Assembly: GCA_020041925.1 (NCBI GenBank)
Contig: CP083409.1
Origin: Faucicola osloensis_D
GTDB taxonomy: Bacteria; Pseudomonadota; Gammaproteobacteria; Pseudomonadales; Moraxellaceae
Length of the DNA: 64,000 bases
Direction: 5' to 3' (one strand)
Shown: one piece after another, positions 59,779 to 64,000 of the stretch
Numbering within the stretch: the first letter of the stretch is position 1
How the letters are laid out: every line of letters begins with the position of its first letter
The notes under the pieces: generated by a model
The model's database searches: none
Told to the model about the DNA's origin: nothing
The model's input: the letters and a program-made list of their open reading frames with translations, nothing else
Translations under genes and position numbers: made by a program

Positions 59779-61407
59779 ATGAGTTTTGTGAAAGTCGAAA
59801 AATTCGGCCCTTTTCCTCGGGTTAATCGCCCTGTTTTTATTGCCTCCGCATTGCTGATTGTCGGATTTATTATTTTTGGTTCGTTATTTGGTGAGTTGGC
59901 AGGGGAGGTTTTTAACCAACTGCAGTCTTTTATTACCCACCGTTTTCGTTGGCTTTTTATCATTTTGATGAATGTCACGGTGGTGTTTAGCCTATATATT
60001 GCCTTGAGTCGTTATGGCGATATTCGGCTTGGCCATCAGACAGAGCATCCTGAGTATAGTTTACTGTCATGGTTTGGGATGCTGTTTAGTGCGGGAATTG
60101 GGATTGGTCTGTTGTATTGGGGGACGGCAGAGCCGTTATATCATTTTATGTCGCCTCCGATGGGGCAAGCCGAAACCGTAGAAGCAGCTAAACAAGCGAT
60201 GAGTATTTCGTTTTTGCATTGGGGAATTCATGCGTGGGCATTGTATTGTGTCGTGGCGTTGTCATTGGCATATTTTCATTATCGCCGTGGCTTGCCGTTA
60301 TCGATTCGCTCGGTGCTGTACCCGTTGATTGGTCAAAAAATCTATGGCAAATGGGGGCATGTGGTTGATACCCTTGCGGTGTTTGGCACGATGTTTGGGG
60401 TGGTAACATCCTTGGGGCTGGGTGCGATGCAAATCAACGCAGGCTTTAGCAATGTGTTTGGTATTCCCAATAATGTCCCGGTACAGCTTTGTTTGATTGC
60501 GATTATTACCGCGATGGCGACGTTATCAGTGATGATGGGGCTGGATAAAGGGATTAAACGCTTGAGCGATATCAATATTGTGCTGACTGTGTTGCTGCTT
60601 GGCTTTATGTTATTTTTTGGTCCCACCCAGTTTATCATCGATAGTTTTATTGAAAATATCGGCAATTATGCCAGTCAACTTATTCCACTAGGATTTTGGA
60701 GTGAGGCGTATAGCAATACGGATTGGCAGGCAAATTGGACGATTTTTTATTGGGCATGGTGGGTGAGTTGGTCACCATTTGTGGGAATTTTTGTGGCGCG
60801 TATTTCTCGGGGTCGTACTATCAGAGAGTTTATTTTTGGGGTGTTATTTATCCCGATGCTGTTGTTGTTCTTTTGGTTTACCACCTTTGGCGGCAGCGCG
60901 GTACATATGGAATTGATGGGCAATTATGGGTTGATAGAAGCAGTCAAAGCCGATTATGGTAGTGCGATTTTTAAACTGATTGAATATTATCCTTTAACCA
61001 AGCCTTTGACGTTGGTGATTGTGGTGATGATTATGTTGTGGTTTGTCACTTCGTCAGATTCGGCAAGCCTTGTGATTGATATGCTCACCGCAGGCGGCGA
61101 TACCAATCCGCCAAAAATCCAGCGGTTATTTTGGGCATTGAGCCAAGGGGTGATCGCTGCGGTATTATTGGTGGCAGGGGGGTTATCCGCGTTGCAAGCG
61201 GTCGCGATTATTGCAGGCTTCCCGTTTGCCATCGTGGTGTTTGTGATGATGTATTGTCTATGGCGAGGGCTAACACGCGATAGATTGACCTTGTACCGTA
61301 ATCAACAGTGGTATATCACGGCAGAGTCTGCTGAGCATAATTCAGCGAATGAGTTTATTGATGAGCATTTATTGCTGGGTCCGCCCGTGGTGGCTAAAGA
61401 TGAGTAA
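59779..61407 (+). CDS. BCCT-family betaine/choline/carnitine transporter
   Basis: A 542-residue permease for quaternary ammonium compatible solutes, energised by Na+ or H+. Family motifs seen: SWFGMLFSAGIGIGLLYWGTAEP, HWGIHAWALYCVVALSLAYF and the substrate-box segment FYWAWWVSWSPFVGIFVARIS (Trp-rich). About twelve helices. The C-terminal cytoplasmic tail is short (about 45 residues), which argues against a long osmosensing tail such as that of BetP. It is a lone gene. Which substrate it carries cannot be told from motifs alone. Confidence 0.93.
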   Translation: MSFVKVEKFGPFPRVNRPVFIASALLIVGFIIFGSLFGELAGEVFNQLQSFITHRFRWLFIILMNVTVVFSLYIALSRYGDIRLGHQTEHPEYSLLSWFGMLFSAGIGIGLLYWGTAEPLYHFMSPPMGQAETVEAAKQAMSISFLHWGIHAWALYCVVALSLAYFHYRRGLPLSIRSVLYPLIGQKIYGKWGHVVDTLAVFGTMFGVVTSLGLGAMQINAGFSNVFGIPNNVPVQLCLIAIITAMATLSVMMGLDKGIKRLSDINIVLTVLLLGFMLFFGPTQFIIDSFIENIGNYASQLIPLGFWSEAYSNTDWQANWTIFYWAWWVSWSPFVGIFVARISRGRTIREFIFGVLFIPMLLLFFWFTTFGGSAVHMELMGNYGLIEAVKADYGSAIFKLIEYYPLTKPLTLVIVVMIMLWFVTSSDSASLVIDMLTAGGDTNPPKIQRLFWALSQGVIAAVLLVAGGLSALQAVAIIAGFPFAIVVFVMMYCLWRGLTRDRLTLYRNQQWYITAESAEHNSANEFIDEHLLLGPPVVAKDE

Positions 61408-61614
61408 TATTGTTTTTCTTGATTAACATAAATGGACGGGTGCAAGCGTCGCAAAGCTGATGCCCGTCTAGGCAGTCAAGCAATGGGCGTTAATTGACAG
61501 ATTGACAGCCTAGACATGCGTTACAAAGAAAAATGCTATAACAAACGCCTAATCTATGGCAATATTTGATATGCCCATAAAATTGTATGCCCATCAAATA
61601 ATGAGGAAACCCCA

Positions 61615-62148
61615 ATGAGCAAAGCTGAAAAACCTTTTATTGCGCTTAATATCGCAATCTTAACTGTATCAGACACCCGCAGTTTAGAAGAAGATACCTC
61701 TGGTAAATACCTAGCCGATAGCCTTGTCGAATCAGGGCATGCCCTGGCAGAGCGAGCCATACGCACCGATGATATTTATCAAATCCGTGCTATCGTGAGT
61801 CAATGGATTGCCGATCCCGCGATTCACGCTATCATTACTACCGGCGGGACAGGTTTTTATATCCGTGACCAAATCCCTGAAGCCCTAAGCCCGCTGTTTG
61901 ATAAAGAAGTACAAGGTTTTGGTGAGATGTTCCGCGCGTTATCTCGTGATGAAATCGGCATGTCAACCTTGCAATCTCGTGCCCTAGCAGGCATGGCGAA
62001 TAATACGGTGATTTTTTGTTTACCGGGCTCCTCGGGTGCCTGTCGCACGGGCTGGGAAGGCATCATCAAAGAACAGCTCGACAACCGTACCCGTCCATGT
62101 AACTTTGTGCCGCATCTGATGCGTGAAAACCCAAAACATGACCATTAA
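61615..62148 (+). CDS. moaB: Molybdenum cofactor biosynthesis protein B
   Basis: A 177-residue protein of the MoaB/MogA fold that adenylates molybdopterin. Visible are NIAILTVSDTRSLEEDTSGKYL, the pterin-binding TTGGTGFYIRDQIPEAL, and FCLPGSSGACRTGWEGI. The length and the conserved LDNRTRPCNFVPHL ending fit MoaB. It overlaps the following mobA-like gene by 11 bases, so both are translated from one transcript. Confidence 0.94.
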   Translation: MSKAEKPFIALNIAILTVSDTRSLEEDTSGKYLADSLVESGHALAERAIRTDDIYQIRAIVSQWIADPAIHAIITTGGTGFYIRDQIPEALSPLFDKEVQGFGEMFRALSRDEIGMSTLQSRALAGMANNTVIFCLPGSSGACRTGWEGIIKEQLDNRTRPCNFVPHLMRENPKHDH

Positions 62149-62749
62149 ATTGGCAGGGGTGGTGATTTTGGCGGGGGGTGAATCATCTCGGATGGGTTTG
62201 CCCAAGGCGCTATTAAGCTTGCCAAATGGCGAAACTTTGCTTGATTTTCATATTCGTCATGCCAAATGCTTAAATGTCCCTGTCATGGTGGCGGATAATG
62301 GTAAGGGCTTATGTCATGATACAACCGTCAAAATCATTGATGATTATCTGCCAAATCAACAAAATGGCAAAGGAGCAGGGGCGTTATCAGCCATGGCAAG
62401 TGCCATGAATCAAGTCATGTCTCCTTACCATTATTTACTGGTGATAAGCTGTGATAGTTTGGTTCATGCCCATCAAGTTTTTGATAAGTTGCATTATCCG
62501 GTAACCGATAATGAAGCGGTGATTTATTTAAAAGCTGAAAAGGATTATCCATTGTTGGGTTTGTATCGTACGGATTTATTAATAAAATTATACGATTATT
62601 TGGATAAGGGTCAGCGCGCAGTGATGAAGTTTTTGGCGGATAAAAAAATACAAACCGCTGCATTGCCAAATGAATGGATAGCTTTAGCAAATTTTAATAC
62701 CAAAAATGAATTTGATTTGGCGTTGAACTCACTCAATGACATAGGATAA
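62138..62749 (+). CDS. mobA: MobA-like molybdenum cofactor guanylyltransferase
   Basis: A nucleotidyltransferase with the NTP-binding signature VVILAGGESSRMGLPKALL at the N-terminus. It attaches GMP to molybdopterin to form the MGD cofactor used by nitrate reductases. ATG 62138 is chosen, since the upstream GTG at 62123 lies deep in moaB and adds only five residues. About 203 residues. The usual DGD-type motif is replaced by ISCDSL. The position behind moaB supports MobA over a CTP-using MocA, but substrate choice is inferred. Confidence 0.85.
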   Translation: MTIKLAGVVILAGGESSRMGLPKALLSLPNGETLLDFHIRHAKCLNVPVMVADNGKGLCHDTTVKIIDDYLPNQQNGKGAGALSAMASAMNQVMSPYHYLLVISCDSLVHAHQVFDKLHYPVTDNEAVIYLKAEKDYPLLGLYRTDLLIKLYDYLDKGQRAVMKFLADKKIQTAALPNEWIALANFNTKNEFDLALNSLNDIG

Positions 62750-62883
62750 ATAGGTCAAATTTTGGGAAATTATTCACATTAACAGGATATAAAATAATTT
62801 CATCAATTAAGGGTATGAGTTAAAATTTAGGCATGGTAATTGCATTTTTAAATTACCTTGTTTGATTATGTTGGAAAACTGCT

Positions 62884-63750
62884 ATGCCTTCAATCAGTAG
62901 CCCTGTGAGTGTTGAATTTTTTCCCAATGACAGCGTGAAAGAAAATCGTTTTGACCTTCTTACAGCCCCCAAACATGCAAAATCTGTACAAAATCAGGGC
63001 AAAGTGTATCTGGTTGGTGCAGGTACAGGCGACCCTGAACTCTTGACCATCAAAGCTTATAAAACCATCTTGCAAGCGGATGTGATTTGTTACGACAATT
63101 TGGTTAGTGATGAGGTTTTGGCGATTAACCCAACAGCAGAGAAAATTTACGTTGGAAAAAAATGTGCAAAGCACAGTATGCCACAACAAGATATTAATGG
63201 CTTGTTAGTAACGCTTGCTAAGCAAGGTAAAATCGTCATTCGGCTAAAATCAGGCGATCCGTTTATCTTTGGTCGTGGTGGTGAAGAAATGCAGACCGTA
63301 GTGAGCGCCGGCATTGCATGTGAGTCAATTGCAGGCATTACCACAGCATTAGCGGTTGCCAATAGCGTCAATATTCCGCTCACCCATCGCGACTATGCGC
63401 AATCCGTTAAGTTTGTGACAGGGTTTTTAAAGACGGATACGCCGAATGAGCAATATGCTGAGTTGTTAGCGGATAATCAAACGGTGATTTTTTATATGGG
63501 GTTAAATACCTTGCCATCGCTGACACAAGGCTTGTTGCAAGCAGGTAAATCAGCCGATACTCCATTTGCCATTATTTCCAATGTCAGCCGAGAGAATGAA
63601 CAGGTATTAATCGGGACACTTGATACCATTCAAACCCTACAAAATATTGCCAAACTGCCTTCCCCTGCAGTGATGATCATGGGCGAAGTCGTATCACTAT
63701 ATAATGAGTTAAATGCCAGTCGGCAATATTATCAACAATTAGTGGTGTAG
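62884..63750 (+). CDS. cobA: Uroporphyrinogen-III C-methyltransferase
   Basis: Methylates uroporphyrinogen III twice to precorrin-2, the first step to siroheme. A 288-residue SUMT domain: KVYLVGAGTGDPELLTIKA, VICYDNLVSDEVL, VIRLKSGDPFIFGRGGEE and the later TVIFYMGLNTLP. About 35 extra N-terminal residues precede the domain. No CysG dehydrogenase/ferrochelatase part is fused. Convergence with nirD suggests it supplies siroheme to nitrite reductase. No cobalamin riboswitch is visible upstream, consistent with a siroheme role. Confidence 0.94.
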   Translation: MPSISSPVSVEFFPNDSVKENRFDLLTAPKHAKSVQNQGKVYLVGAGTGDPELLTIKAYKTILQADVICYDNLVSDEVLAINPTAEKIYVGKKCAKHSMPQQDINGLLVTLAKQGKIVIRLKSGDPFIFGRGGEEMQTVVSAGIACESIAGITTALAVANSVNIPLTHRDYAQSVKFVTGFLKTDTPNEQYAELLADNQTVIFYMGLNTLPSLTQGLLQAGKSADTPFAIISNVSRENEQVLIGTLDTIQTLQNIAKLPSPAVMIMGEVVSLYNELNASRQYYQQLVV

Positions 63751-63766
63751 TTTGATTGGGGTAAAG

Positions 63767-63797
63767 ATAAAGGGGCATGATTTCTATACCCCTTTAT
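63767..63797. terminator. Hairpin between cobA and nirD
   Basis: ATAAAGGGG and CCCCTTTAT pair perfectly around a 13-base loop between two convergent genes. The T-tract is short. Confidence 0.5.
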
Positions 63798-63814
63798 ATA
63801 TTGTCGGCATTTAG

Positions 63815-64000
63815 TTAAATAAACACCACGCCATGATTGACCTTAACTGGATACGATCTTAACGAAACTCGCTCATCATCAAGACACTTACCTGTTGCCA
63901 AGTCAAAACGTTGTTTATACATAGGTGACGCGACATAACGCACTTTTTGCCCGTCAATTTCACAGCTACCAAGTAGCCCCCTAGAAATGACGTTAGCCTT
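63815..64000 (-). CDS. nirD: Nitrite reductase small subunit NirD, C-terminal part (5' end outside window)
   Basis: The minus-strand frame is open from the window edge to a TAA at 63815-63817, giving 62 residues. They include SRGLLGSCEIDGQKVRYVAS, then PMYKQRFDLATGKCLDDE, and end YPVKVNHGVVFI. This is the characteristic C-terminal half of the NirD Rieske-like subunit of assimilatory NADH-nitrite reductase. The start, and presumably nirB, lie beyond 64000. Adjacent cobA (siroheme) and nearby moaB-mobA (molybdenum cofactor) fit a nitrate/nitrite assimilation locus. Confidence 0.85.
   Translation of the reverse strand, partial: KANVISRGLLGSCEIDGQKVRYVASPMYKQRFDLATGKCLDDERVSLRSYPVKVNHGVVFI

Noticed and set aside
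62750..62883. Cobalamin riboswitch or FNR box before cobA
   Set aside because: No B12-box-like sequence and no TTGAT-N4-ATCAA palindrome found in the 134-base spacer.

Overview
The window looks like a chromosomal segment of a gammaproteobacterium of the Moraxellaceae (Moraxella/Psychrobacter/Acinetobacter-like). The grounds are the long isocitrate lyase type, the divergent uvrA // MFS-ssb neighbourhood, the Thr-Tyr-Gly-Thr tRNA cluster in front of tuf, and the bpt-aat-trxB-ftsK block. This assignment is inferred from gene content and order, not from a database search. The host DNA has moderate GC. One block of about 14.9 kb (about 13,890-28,776) is clearly AT-richer and is the only evident accessory region.

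Layout. 1-13,894: end of nhaA, a small lipoprotein, a LysR regulator divergent from aceA, a K+ channel, a chalcone-isomerase-like protein, uvrA, two uncharacterised genes, a YajR-like MFS transporter and ssb. 13,895-28,776: a putative integrative island lying exactly behind the ssb stop codon. It carries a recombination module of three overlapping, mutually divergent tyrosine-recombinase genes plus a small coiled-coil gene. Next comes a restriction-modification-like operon (small MTase-fold protein, Eco57I-type MTase, GIY-YIG/DEAD helicase) and then a Gabija-like pair (OLD/TOPRIM nuclease and UvrD-type helicase). An 8-bp sequence, CCGTTCTA, occurs both at the ssb 3' end and at the right edge, where it is followed by what looks like the original ssb terminator.

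28,777-41,292: tas, type II secretion genes gspN-gspC-gspD, an FHA protein, four tRNAs and tuf, rimI, the N-degron transferases bpt and aat, and trxB. 41,293-54,269: ftsK, a D-alanine catabolism group (ridA, dadA, divergent Lrp-type regulator with repeated operator-like sites), nadE, zapA and its coiled-coil neighbour, a UPF0149 protein, argE, pepP and an arsenate-reductase-like protein. 54,706-64,000: an NSS sodium symporter convergent with an unusual HTH-aminotransferase fusion, glutathione peroxidase, tRNA-Val/tRNA-Asp, a BCCT transporter, moaB-mobA, cobA, and the C-terminal end of nirD on the opposite strand. The last group (molybdenum cofactor, siroheme, NirD) suggests that a nitrate/nitrite assimilation locus continues beyond the window.

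The most interesting part is the island. It combines a four-gene integration module, in which two of the three recombinases show changed catalytic positions, with two anti-phage systems. One of these has two methyltransferase-fold subunits whose conserved motifs are complementary. Its right end holds a 30-bp palindrome and duplicated short motifs that could be recombinase binding sites.
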